Shown one piece after another: positions 48,251 through 56,540 of a DNA stretch of 64,000 bases. The notes beneath the pieces were generated by a model. It did no database searches. It saw nothing but the letters and a program-made list of their open reading frames with translations, and was not told where the DNA came from. The stretch lies in NCBI GenBank assembly GCA_963699825.1, contig CAVOVI010000001.1, positions 540,266 to 604,265 on the forward strand, written 5' to 3'. The translations under genes were made by a program, and so were the position numbers. The number at the start of each line of letters is the position of its first letter. Position 1 is the first letter of the stretch. The stretch is from SPDF01 sp963699825. Its GTDB lineage: Bacteria; Gemmatimonadota; Gemmatimonadetes; Gemmatimonadales; GWC2-71-9.

Positions 48251-48639
48251 ATGACAGCCAACGGTTCGTTTGACGTGAAAATGCTCCCCGCTCCCCTGGC
48301 CGGCGATTCGCCCATTGGAAGCCTCGCCCTCGACAAGAGGTTCGAAGGAGACCTGGAGGCCACCAGCAAGGGGCACATGCTGGCGTTCAACACCAGCGTG
48401 AAGGGGTCTGCGGGATACGTGGCGATGGAGCAGGTCACGGGCTCGCTTGGGGGCCGGACGGGACTTTCGTCCTCCAGCACAGCGGAACGATGACCCGGGG
48501 GGAGCCGAGCCTGACACTCACCGTGGTGCCCGACTCAGGGACGGGCGAGCTGACGGGGCTTGCTGGCTCGATGGAGATCATCATCGAGGGAGGGAAGCAC
48601 TCGTATCTGTTCGAATACGAGATCCCCGAGGTACTCTGA
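48251..48639 (+). CDS. DUF3224 family protein (one frame break)
   Basis: About 129 residues of a small beta-barrel family. The first part (GDSPIGSLALDKRFEGDLEATSKG split LALDKRFEGDLEATSKG, VKGSAGYVAMEQVTG) and the last part (TFVLQHSGTMTRGEPSLTLTVV split, DSGTGELTGLAGSM, GGKHSYLFEYEIPE) match DUF3224 in order. They lie one base apart in frame, with a break near 48460. Proteins of this kind are short soluble lipocalin-like folds with unknown ligands. It is divergent from the response regulator. Confidence 0.8.
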
Positions 48640-48829
48640 TCAGCACAGCGCCCCTTCGTCCAACGCCGGCGTCCTCAGACATGCACATGTTTCCCGAACG
48701 CGGCTTCGACGGTCTTTCCAGATGGCGCCGTGCAGGCAGACACCGACCGTGTCCACACCGACCTGAGGCGAAACGTGACTCCCTTCCGTCTCGACAATCG
48801 GGCAGACCCAGCATCGTGAGGTCCCGCGC

Positions 48830-49294
48830 ATGAGCCAGCCCGGCAGTTCCGGACTCACCCCGTTTCATCTCGCCTTCCCCGTGCGCGACGTCGAGGAGGC
48901 CCGTCAGTTCTACGGGGGCCTCCTACAGTGCGCCGAGGGGCGCAGCGACCCAGACTGGGTGGACTTCGACTTCTTCGGGCACCAGCTGGTCGCCCATCGC
49001 CAGGCGAGCGCCATACCATCTGGCCCCGACGCCGACCCGACAGGCCCAGCGCACCACAATGCGGTCGATGGCCACGACGTCCCCATCCCCCACTTCGGGG
49101 TGGTCCTGCCCTGGGACACCTGGCACAAGCTCGCGGACCGGCTTCGCGAGGCACAGGTGCATTTCGTGATCGAACCGTACATCCGGTTCCAGGGGCAGGT
49201 CGGCGAGCAGGCGACCATGTTCTTTCTCGATCCCTCCGGCAACGCGCTTGAGTTCAAGGCGTTCAAGGACCTGTCCCAGTTGTTCGCGAAGTAG
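48830..49294 (+). CDS. VOC family (glyoxalase-like) protein
   Basis: A 154-residue protein of two beta-alpha-beta-beta-beta units. Likely metal ligands are His in TPFHLAFPVRD, His in VPIPHFGVVL and Glu in NALEFKAFKD; MFFLDPSGNALEFKA is the standard ending of the family. Members are lyases, dioxygenases and resistance proteins, so no activity can be given. It starts at ATG 48830, is unbroken and stands among unrelated small genes. Confidence 0.88.
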   Translation: MSQPGSSGLTPFHLAFPVRDVEEARQFYGGLLQCAEGRSDPDWVDFDFFGHQLVAHRQASAIPSGPDADPTGPAHHNAVDGHDVPIPHFGVVLPWDTWHKLADRLREAQVHFVIEPYIRFQGQVGEQATMFFLDPSGNALEFKAFKDLSQLFAK

Positions 49295-49350
49295 CCATGG
49301 TGTGTCGCAGCCCCTGTTCGTGTACGTACACTCCATCTCGGGGATACCGG

Positions 49351-49854
49351 ATGCGATTGCCGTTTGTTGCACTGATTGCGGCCACCGGCCTGGCGTGTTC
49401 CCCCGCCCCGGACATCGGCGACAGGGGGGCCGGCAGCGCCGACTCGAGCTTTGTCGCCATGCAGGAACGCGGCAAGGAGGCGATGGGCGTCGACCAGTAC
49501 ACCTCTTCACATATCTTCGAGCCGCTGCCTGATGGCGGACGCATCGTCCTCCAACGCGACTCCGTGGACAGCGCGGGGACCGAGGCGATCCGCGAGCATC
49601 TGGCGTCGATCGCAGTCGCCTTTTCGGAGGGCCAATTCGACATCCCGGGTTTCGTCCACGCCCAGGTAGTTCCGGGCACGGCCATCATGGCCGAGCGGCA
49701 CGCCGACATCACCTATACGATGGACACGCTCCCGCGCGGGGGCGAGGTGGTGATCCGGACCGGCGATTCCACGGCAGTGACGGCCGTGCATGAGTTTCTT
49801 GCGTTCCAGCGTTCCGCGCATCATGCTATGGGACACGATCCCAGCGCCCACTAG
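49351..49854 (+). CDS. Lipoprotein of unknown function
   Basis: A 167-residue protein with lipobox (MRLPFVALIAATGLAC) and a small mature domain: GGRIVLQRDSVDS, IREHLASIAVAFSEGQFDIPGF, HADITYTMDTLPRGG and VHEFLAFQRSAHHAMGH. The histidine-rich tail could bind metal. The segments AIREHL..AFSEGQFDIP and VHEFLAFQ occur together in short periplasmic proteins of several phyla, I believe, but without an assigned role. Confidence 0.65.
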   Translation: MRLPFVALIAATGLACSPAPDIGDRGAGSADSSFVAMQERGKEAMGVDQYTSSHIFEPLPDGGRIVLQRDSVDSAGTEAIREHLASIAVAFSEGQFDIPGFVHAQVVPGTAIMAERHADITYTMDTLPRGGEVVIRTGDSTAVTAVHEFLAFQRSAHHAMGHDPSAH

Positions 49855-49881
49855 GAGAGGTCGCCCCGCCCGGAGGCCGTC

Positions 49882-50357
49882 ATGTTCGCCTTTGCCCGAG
49901 CCGTGATCTACGCCAGTCTCTTCATCGGGTTCGTTCTCGTCCTCGTCCCGGCCGGCATCCTCGAGATGTCCGGCGTCTCGCGTCCGACGAGCCTTGGCCT
50001 GCTCCAGTTCCTCGGCGGCGCAGTCGCTGCTGCCGGGGCGGTGCTCGCGCTCTGGTGCATCGCCGCCTTCGTGCAGATCGGGAAAGGGACCCCTGCCCCC
50101 TTCGACCCGCCGCGGCGACTGGTCGCGAAAGGCCCTTACCGATACGTCCGCAACCCCATGTACATCGGCGCCGCCCTCGTCCTCGCCGGCGGTGCCATCT
50201 TCTACCGATCCCCGAGCTGCTCGCCTATTTCGGACTCTTCGTGGTCGTGACCCACACACTGGTTCTCCTCTACGAGGAACCGGTGCTTCGCCGGCAGTTT
50301 GGCGACGATTACGCCGCCTACTCCACTCAGGTTCGCAGGTGGCTGCCACGGCTCTAA
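49882..50357 (+). CDS. Isoprenylcysteine carboxyl methyltransferase-like membrane methyltransferase (one frame break)
   Basis: About 158 residues of the ICMT/PEMT-like family. Two N-terminal spans (VIYASLFIGFVLVLVPAGIL, LLQFLGGAVAAAGAVLALWC) precede the SAM-binding motif GPYRYVRNPMYIG. After a one-base shift near 50205 the chain ends LLYEEPVLRRQFGDDYAAY, the usual C-terminal motif. Bacterial members methylate small membrane substrates that are mostly unidentified. It stands 16 bases before the PPOX gene. Confidence 0.85.
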
Positions 50358-50373
50358 CCTGGAGGCGGTGTCC

Positions 50374-50910
50374 ATGAAGGTCTCCCCCGCCTGGCTCGCG
50401 CTCTCGTTTCTCGTCGGCATCGAGGCGCCGCTCGTCGGGCAGACCACGCCGCAGGTGGCATCCTCACGGGGGGAGATCATCGCCGCCGCGAGGGCCATCG
50501 TGGAGGAAGCCCGGTTCTGCTCGTTCATCACGGTCGGTGCCGACGGCCAGCCCCAGGCTCGGATCGTCGATCCGTTCCCGCCCGACTCGGCGTTCACGAT
50601 CTGGATCGCCACCAACCCGCTGACACGCAAGGTGCAGGAGATCCAGGCCAATCCGCGGGTCACCCTGCTCTGCTACAACCCGGCGGCCTATGAGTTTGTG
50701 ACGGTCCTGGGTACGGCGACACTCGATACGGACCCCGTGCAGAAGGCGGGGCATTGGAAGGACGCCTGGACGTCGCTGTATGAGGACCAGAACCGCGGCG
50801 ACGACTACATGCTCATCCGCGTCACCCCGTTCCGCCTTGAAGTGGTCAGCACCCACCGTGGGATGCGGAGCGACCCGACAACGTGGCGACCGGTCGTCGT
50901 GGACATGTAG
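50374..50910 (+). CDS. Pyridoxamine-5'-phosphate-oxidase-like protein with an export signal
   Basis: A 178-residue split-barrel FMN-binding-type protein. The barrel is clear: FCSFITVGADGQPQARIVDPF (split FITVGADGQPQARIV), FTIWIATNPLTRKVQEI, NPRVTLLCYN and FVTVLGTATLDTD. The N-terminus MKVSPAWLALSFLVGIEAPLVGQ looks like a signal peptide; GGAGG lies before ATG 50374. Most members of this family are cytoplasmic, so a secreted copy is unusual. The cofactor could be FMN, F420 or haem. Confidence 0.75.
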   Translation: MKVSPAWLALSFLVGIEAPLVGQTTPQVASSRGEIIAAARAIVEEARFCSFITVGADGQPQARIVDPFPPDSAFTIWIATNPLTRKVQEIQANPRVTLLCYNPAAYEFVTVLGTATLDTDPVQKAGHWKDAWTSLYEDQNRGDDYMLIRVTPFRLEVVSTHRGMRSDPTTWRPVVVDM

Positions 50911-50914
50911 CTCG

Positions 50915-51271
50915 ATGCTCGACGATACGCCGACTCCTCCGGCTCCCCTCCGTATCGTCAAGACGATCCATACCGTTGTCTGGGTGTTCTTTGTCGGGGC
51001 GATCCTCGGCGTGCCCATTGCCGCCCACGCACGGCGATTCGACTGGGCGCTCGGACTGGCTGGCGTCGTGTTCGTCGAGGTGATCGTCCTCGCCGTCAAC
51101 CGGATGCAGTGCCCCCTGACCCCGATCGCCGGTCGCTACACGACGGATCGGCGCCCCAATTTCGACATCTACCTCCCGGAATGGATCGCCAGATGGAACA
51201 AGGAAATCTTCGGCCCGCTTTACGTCCTTGGACTGGCCTACGCGGCGGCGCGATGGTTCGGCGCTCATTAG
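50915..51271 (+). CDS. Small membrane protein of unknown function
   Basis: A 118-residue protein beginning MLDDTPTPPAP. It has three hydrophobic segments: VVWVFFVGAILGVPIAA, LGLAGVVFVEVIVLAVN and GPLYVLGLAYAAARWFG. The loop MQCPLTPIAGRYTTDRRPNFDIYLPEW (split CPLTPIAGRYT, FDIYLPEWIARWNK) is characteristic, with a cysteine right after the second span, and seems conserved among uncharacterised membrane proteins. It overlaps the phosphatase gene by 19 bases. Confidence 0.65.
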   Translation: MLDDTPTPPAPLRIVKTIHTVVWVFFVGAILGVPIAAHARRFDWALGLAGVVFVEVIVLAVNRMQCPLTPIAGRYTTDRRPNFDIYLPEWIARWNKEIFGPLYVLGLAYAAARWFGAH

Positions 51272-51864
51272 TCACGCCTGGCCATCACCGTGCGCTGGGC
51301 TCAGCGCTCTCCCTCCTGCTCTCCCTGACTGTCATCCATGCGACTCCCGCTGCACTTGCGGCGCAGGCCTCCTCGGTCGTGCTGGTCCGCCACGCGGAAA
51401 AGGTCGATACGACCAGGGACCCCGCACTCTCCACGGCTGGGATGGTACGAGCGGAGGCACTTCGCAGCTGCGCTCGCGGCCTTCCCGCTGCAGGGCATCT
51501 TCGTCTCCGAGTACGGCCGGACAGCCCAGACCGCCACGCCGACCGGCGACGCATTCCACCTGACCCCGACCGTCATCCCGATCCAGGGATCGAAGTCGGC
51601 CCAGGCTGCGGCGACCGCGGCGGCGATCCATGCCATGCCGACCGGGGAGCGCTGCCCTTGTCATCGGTCATTCGAACACGGTGGGGATGATCATCGCCGC
51701 GCTGGGCGGCCCCGAGGTGGGGGAACTCTGCGACATGGAGTACGCGACGATTCTTCGTTCTCGAATTGCCCGCCGACCTGCCGCCGCGCCTTCTGCGGGC
51801 CAGCTTCGGGGCCCCTGATTCGCCGGAGGTAATGGCGTGTCATGCGGCGGCAGCTCGGCAGTAA
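51253..51864 (+). CDS. Secreted histidine-phosphatase-superfamily protein (three frame breaks)
   Basis: About 203 residues of the phosphoglycerate-mutase-like superfamily, with an export signal first (ALGSALSLLLSLTVIHATPAAL). The catalytic RHAEK is in VVLVRHAEKVD. VSEYGRTAQTATPTGDAF and the second catalytic histidine in LVIGHSNTVG complete the site; the end reads PADLPPRLLRASFG. Successive frames are shifted by one base near 51460, 51650 and 51745, which sums to the starting frame. Substrate unknown. Confidence 0.75.
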
Positions 51865-51957
51865 AGACAGCCCAACCGCTGAAATGCTCTCGGACGCGGA
51901 AACCCGCCTTCCTTCTCCAGCGTAGGGTGATCAGTCCCCACCCTCCGAGGCTCGGCC

Positions 51958-53263
51958 GTGCAGACGACAATCCCTATCCAGGCGCCCATTGCATCTCGCC
52001 TGGCCGCCCGAGGTACGCAAATCGGCCTGGTGGTGACCACATTTTCGGTCCTCCTCGTTGCTTCGGCAACGACGGCAGAATCCCAGGACTCGCTCTCCCT
52101 CTACAGCCGCATGACTGAAGCGGTCATGGCGCAGGAGTCGGCCCTCATCGCACTCCGCCACGACATTCACCAGCATCCAGAGACCTCGAGAAACGAAACA
52201 CGGACCGCGGCCGTGATCGCGGCCCGGTTGGAGGCGTTGGGCTTCGAGGTGATGACCGGGATAGGAGGGTACGGCGTCGGCGGCGTGCTGCGCGGCGCGA
52301 TGCCCGGCCCGATGGTCGCGTTTCGCGCTGACATGGATGCGGTGAGATCGCCGGCGCCTGACCCCGTGCCGTACCGCTCCCTCACCCCTGGTGTGCGCCA
52401 CATCTGCGGACACGATGTGCATGTGGCAGTTGGCCTGGGGATCGCGGAGGCATTCGCGGCTGTCCGGGACGACCTGGCAGGGTCGGTCATGCTGATCTTC
52501 CAGCCTGCCGAAGAATCAGCGACGGGTGCGAAGGCGATGCTCGCTGATGGAGTCTTCGCCTCCTCGCAGCCGGACGCCATCTACGCGGTACACACCGCCC
52601 CCTACCCGGTCGGTACCCTCGGGACCGCCCCCGGCGGCATGATGGCGGGCCGTGCCAGGGTGACCGTGACGCTCCGCGGGCCCGGCGACCTCGATGCCGC
52701 CGCGGAGGCAATCCGCGCCCTGATTCGCAGCGTGAACACCGTGGCGCCCGACCAGGTCGCCCAAGCCGCCCCCGACGGCTTCATCCTGGTGCAGCTCTTT
52801 CCAGGTTCCGGGCGCTCGGCAGGCGGCGCGACGCGGACCGTCGGTGCGATGATCACGACCGCGAGCGCCGAGGCGCGCAACCGCGCAAGAGTGGCGATCG
52901 TCCGCGGCGTGGAGAGCCTCCGCCTGCCGGATGTCTCCGCCTCAGTCTCTTACCAGGATCGAGGAGATCGCGGGTGTGACCAACGATACGGCGCTGGTCT
53001 CGCAAGCCAACGCCAGTATCCGCGCCGTGTTTGGTGACGAGGCCGTCGTCCTCGTGCAGGGCGTTCCCCCGGTGTTCAGCGAGGACTTCGGGTCGTTTCA
53101 GGGGGAGGTGCCTGGCGTGATGTACTTTCTTGGAGTGAGCAATCCCGCCACGGGCACGGTCGGGATGCCGCACACCGACTCCTACGTCGCGGACGATGCA
53201 GCGATCCTGGTCGGTGTCAGGGCCATGGTCGCCGTGTTGCTCGAGCGGATGACGGCGCGGTGA
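51958..53263 (+). CDS. M20-family amidohydrolase/peptidase, exported (one frame break)
   Basis: About 434 residues of the M20D group, which includes hippurate and N-acyl-amino-acid hydrolases. An N-terminal signal (VVTTFSVLLVASATTAES) precedes LRHDIHQHPETSRNE. Metal-binding groups are the aspartate in FRADMDAV, the cysteine and histidines in ICGHDVHVAVG, QPAEESATGAKAML with the glutamate pair and HTAPYPVG; the final histidine is in GMPHTDSYV. The frame breaks once near 52950. It starts at GTG 51958. Substrate unknown. Confidence 0.88.
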
Positions 53264-53578
53264 AACGCTCCCGGGAGACCCAGATGCGCCTTCGTCACTG
53301 CCTGTTCGCTTCGGTCTTGGCAGACGAAAACTTCACCTGGAAGAGGAGCAACCGAATCGCGGGCGACCATGTCCCGATGTGGACGAACTCCATAAACGGA
53401 CAGCATGTGGAGAAGTCGTGAAAGACTAGTACAGCAAAGCTTTACACGCACAGCTCCCGCCATAGCGCCCCCCTTCCTCTCCACGACATTTGTGTTCCGA
53501 TCTGAAACTATTTGAAACGTTTGCCGTCATCTCTCTTCAGGGTATCACACCTGAACTTTTCCACATGGAGAGTGCCGG
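53264..53578. other. 315-base intergenic region, AT-richer, promoter-bearing
   Basis: Bases 53400-53570 are visibly less GC-rich than the surroundings and should hold the promoter for the CPBP gene. TTGCCG (53521-53526) and TATCAC (53543-53548), 16 bases apart, resemble -35 and -10 boxes. A 45-codon ORF, ATG 53284 to TGA 53421, has ordinary composition and a weak GGGAGA site; I do not call it a gene. Confidence 0.35.
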
Positions 53579-54470
53579 ATGACTGCAACGGTGAATCCCA
53601 ATCCCTCGGCGGCGCTGCCAGCGAGGATCGCTGCCGCCTGGATGCTCGGACTCGTGGCGCTGGGTTTGGCGACATGGGCCGGCCAGTCCGCAATGGCCAC
53701 ACTCGGTGTAGGACGGCTGACGCGCTACGGCCTGCAGGCGCTCATCATGTCGGGCATCGTGGTACCCGGGATCTGGTGGCTACGCACCCGGGTCGACCGG
53801 CGCCCCCTGGCGGGACTCGAGGTCCTCGGATTGGCGCGCTCACTGCGAGGGTTCCTGATCGGCGCGGGGCTCATCCTGTTCCCGCTGGTCGTGACGCTGG
53901 TGCTTACCGACCTCGCTCGGATGGGCGACCGTCACGGTGAACACCTCCACTCCGGCCCTCGGCGCACTGGCAGCCGGATTCTTCACGGTGCTCTTCTTCG
54001 AGGCACTCCCGGAGGAACTCGTGTTCCGGGGCTACATCTACCGCAATCTGAACACCGTGCAACGCCGCTGGGTTGCTGGCGCGGTCACCGTGGCCCTCTT
54101 CGTCCTGCTCCCTGTCGTGCTCGTCCCCATCCAGCGGAACCTTCTCGGCATGGAGATTCAGGTTGGTCCGTCGGATCGGATCACCGGTGGATACGTGGTC
54201 ATGATGGCGTGCTTCGGGGCGTTCGTGCAGTACCTGCGGGTCCTGACCGGCACAGTGTGGACCGGCATCGGATTCCACCTCCACTTCGTCTTCCTGAACC
54301 GGATCGTCAGCCCACGCGACGGCGCCCTGATCAATCTGTCGGACTTGACGACCGAGGGCCCGATGCAGGTGACGCTGATCGTCACCGTCCTCCTCGTGCT
54401 GGCGGCGCTGGCGCTCTCCCCACGTTTCCTCAAGCGCTCGGTGGGGTGGAACCAGGTGGATCCCGAATAG
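53579..54470 (+). CDS. CPBP-family intramembrane metalloprotease (one frame break)
   Basis: About 297 residues with six or more membrane spans. The CPBP/Abi motif EExxxR is in ALPEELVFRGYIYRN and the second, histidine motif in TGIGFHLHFVFLN. The frame breaks once near 53925 (WATVTVNTSTPALGAL continues). Bacterial members process membrane substrates, and some give immunity to bacteriocins; nothing here points to either. It starts at ATG 53579 after an AT-rich upstream region. Confidence 0.85.
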
Positions 54471-54481
54471 TCGCGCGGCGA

Positions 54482-54937
54482 CTACCTCTTCCGCCGCACG
54501 CCGGTCACCGGCTGCGGCGGTTGGTTGGCCATCTCGAATCCCTCCAGCACCCGTTCCACCGTCCCGGAGAGCGAGTCGCCCTTCACGGCCAGCTTCCAGG
54601 TGCTGATGACCGTGGCCGTCCGTTCCTCACCGTTCATGTTGAGCTGGGCCTCGGTGTGCGCGATGAAGGTGGCTTCCGGGCCCGCCCCGCTCGCGACGAG
54701 GCGCTGCATCGGCCGTGGAGGAAATTGATCGTTGGCGTCCATGTTCAGCTCCCCGACGAGCGAATCACCGGCGGCCGCGATCTCGAGGACGCCGGTTCCC
54801 AAGATCGGCGTGTTGACCCCGTTCTCCACCGTGGCCCCTACGGGATACGAGACTTGCCAGCTGCCCACGAAGGGCGATTGCTGGGCGGCGAGGGCGGTGG
54901 TGTGCAACACGATCAGACAGCACAGGGTGCGCAGCAT
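54482..54937 (-). CDS. Secreted small protein of unknown function
   Basis: A 151-residue protein with a signal peptide (MLRTLCCLIVLHTTALA). The mature domain starts FVGSWQVSYPVG and continues with strands (TGVLEIAAAGDSLVGELNM split, EERTATVISTWKLAVKGDSL split, SGTVERVLEG) like a lipocalin-type barrel. It is convergent with the CPBP gene and divergent from the S41 peptidase gene. No function known. Confidence 0.65.
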   Translation of the reverse strand: MLRTLCCLIVLHTTALAAQQSPFVGSWQVSYPVGATVENGVNTPILGTGVLEIAAAGDSLVGELNMDANDQFPPRPMQRLVASGAGPEATFIAHTEAQLNMNGEERTATVISTWKLAVKGDSLSGTVERVLEGFEMANQPPQPVTGVRRKR

Positions 54938-55136
54938 CGCCGGCCTGCTCCTGGTATGGGGTTGAGAACGGTATGGGTCAGACTTCTTGTCGGGATGCCG
55001 GGCATCGACAATTGGTCGCAGACGAAATCTACTCGCGGGTGGGGGCATCCAGCCCCGGCGACACTTTCGGATGACCAGTCCGTAGGACGTACCATCGTCT
55101 CCGCACTTGAACCTGCCGCCTGAGGAGCCCGCCACG

Positions 55137-56516
55137 ATGGTGCCCCGCCGACTCCCGGTCCTACTGTTGCTGCCCCTCCTCCTCGCCACGGTCCCCTTCG
55201 CCACCGCCCAATCGCCCAAGCCCTCCCGGCAGGCGGTGCTCGAACGCGACGGCGTCATCTGGGGAAGCGCTGCCGCCTGGGGTGTGCCCTTTGTCGAGAA
55301 CATCGCGGAAGACGAGAAGATTGCCGGCCTCAGCCGCCTCTGGATGGAGGTGAAGATCAACTTCCCGAACTTTGCGCTGGTGCCGGACCTCGACTGGGAC
55401 CAGACCTTTATCGACTACATCCCGAAGGTGCGCGCCACGAGGAGCACCTATGAGTACTATCGCGTCCTCCAGACAATGGTTGCCCTCCTCCACGATGGCC
55501 ATACCGACGTCTTCATGCCCAAGGAGATCGCGGCTCGGCAGGGCACGCCGCCGCTCCGCCTCGAGGTCATTGACCATCGCGTGTTTGTCGCCGGCGTGGA
55601 GAGCCCGTCGCTCGACTCGCTCGGCCTCTCCCGCGGTCTCGAGATCGTGTCGATCGACGGAACCCCGGTCGCTGCCTTCGTGGCACGTGAGCGCGCGCCC
55701 TACGTGAGCAGCAATTCGCCGCAGCACACCGAAGTCCTGCAGTACACCTACGGTCTCCTTACCGGGGACCGGCAGGTGCCGGTGTCGGTGCGCTTTCGAC
55801 GACCCACGGGCGCGGAGTTCACTCTTCGACTCAACCGCTCGGGCTATGCCGAGGTCACCCCGCTCCCGGCCATGGAGGTTCGACAGCTGCCCGGCAACCT
55901 GGCCTACCTGGCCATCAATTCCTTCGGGGACCCGGCCATCGAGGAGCCGTTGCTCGCCGCGTGGCCCGCCATTCTGGCCAGTGATGGTTTGATCATCGAT
56001 GTGCGGCAAAACGACGGCGGGAGCGGGCTTATCGCGTACGCGATCCTCGGCTATCTCTCCCCGGTCGCGATTCCCCTGCCGCAGTGGAAGTCGCGCCAGT
56101 ATGTGCCGACCCTGCGCGCCTGGGGCACGGCCGGGGCGTGGTACACGGCCGACAAGCAGACCGCGCCGGGCCAGCCCAGTGCCTACTACGGGAAGCCGGT
56201 GGTGCTCCTGACCGGCCCCCGGTCGATTTCGGCGACGGACGTGTTCGCCGAGACTTTCCGGGCCATGGAACGAGGAATGATCATCGGCGAACCGACCGGC
56301 GGCACCACGGGTGACCCGGTGGGCATCGCGCTGCCCGGCGGCGGATTTGGGCGGGTCTCCACCTCGGCAACCGTCGGCACCGACCTGGTGGGCCGTGGCG
56401 TGCAACCTCAGCTCCTGGTGCCACGCACGGTGCAGGACTTTCTCGCCAACCGGGACGCCGCGCTTGAGGCGGCGATCGCTGAGCTTCAGCACCAGAGCGC
56501 ACACTCCGGCCAGTAG
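55137..56516 (+). CDS. Secreted S41-family (C-terminal-processing-type) peptidase
   Basis: A 459-residue serine peptidase with a signal peptide (LPVLLLLPLLLATVPFATAQ, split here as LLLLPLLLATVPFATA). The PDZ-like region is LEVIDHRVFVAGVESPSLDSLG (split). The S41 core has NLAYLAINSFGDP, DGLIIDVRQNDGG and the catalytic serine in LLTGPRSISATDVFAET. I chose ATG 55137, with GAGGAG 7-12 bases upstream. It lacks the tail-specific-protease helical arms of Prc and is probably a periplasmic peptidase of the tricorn/retinol-binding-protein-like group. Unbroken. Confidence 0.88.
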   Translation: MVPRRLPVLLLLPLLLATVPFATAQSPKPSRQAVLERDGVIWGSAAAWGVPFVENIAEDEKIAGLSRLWMEVKINFPNFALVPDLDWDQTFIDYIPKVRATRSTYEYYRVLQTMVALLHDGHTDVFMPKEIAARQGTPPLRLEVIDHRVFVAGVESPSLDSLGLSRGLEIVSIDGTPVAAFVARERAPYVSSNSPQHTEVLQYTYGLLTGDRQVPVSVRFRRPTGAEFTLRLNRSGYAEVTPLPAMEVRQLPGNLAYLAINSFGDPAIEEPLLAAWPAILASDGLIIDVRQNDGGSGLIAYAILGYLSPVAIPLPQWKSRQYVPTLRAWGTAGAWYTADKQTAPGQPSAYYGKPVVLLTGPRSISATDVFAETFRAMERGMIIGEPTGGTTGDPVGIALPGGGFGRVSTSATVGTDLVGRGVQPQLLVPRTVQDFLANRDAALEAAIAELQHQSAHSGQ

Positions 56517-56540
56517 CCGTCCCCGATTAACTTTGCGGCC

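Noticed and set aside
53284..53421. A 45-codon ORF after the M20 peptidase
   Set aside because: No recognisable feature and only a weak ribosome site; it may be chance in a promoter region.
48251..56516. Defence island built from the CPBP protease, VOC and small proteins
   Set aside because: The genes are ordinary single-domain families with no nuclease, helicase, toxin or nucleotide-signalling partner, and their neighbours are metabolic.
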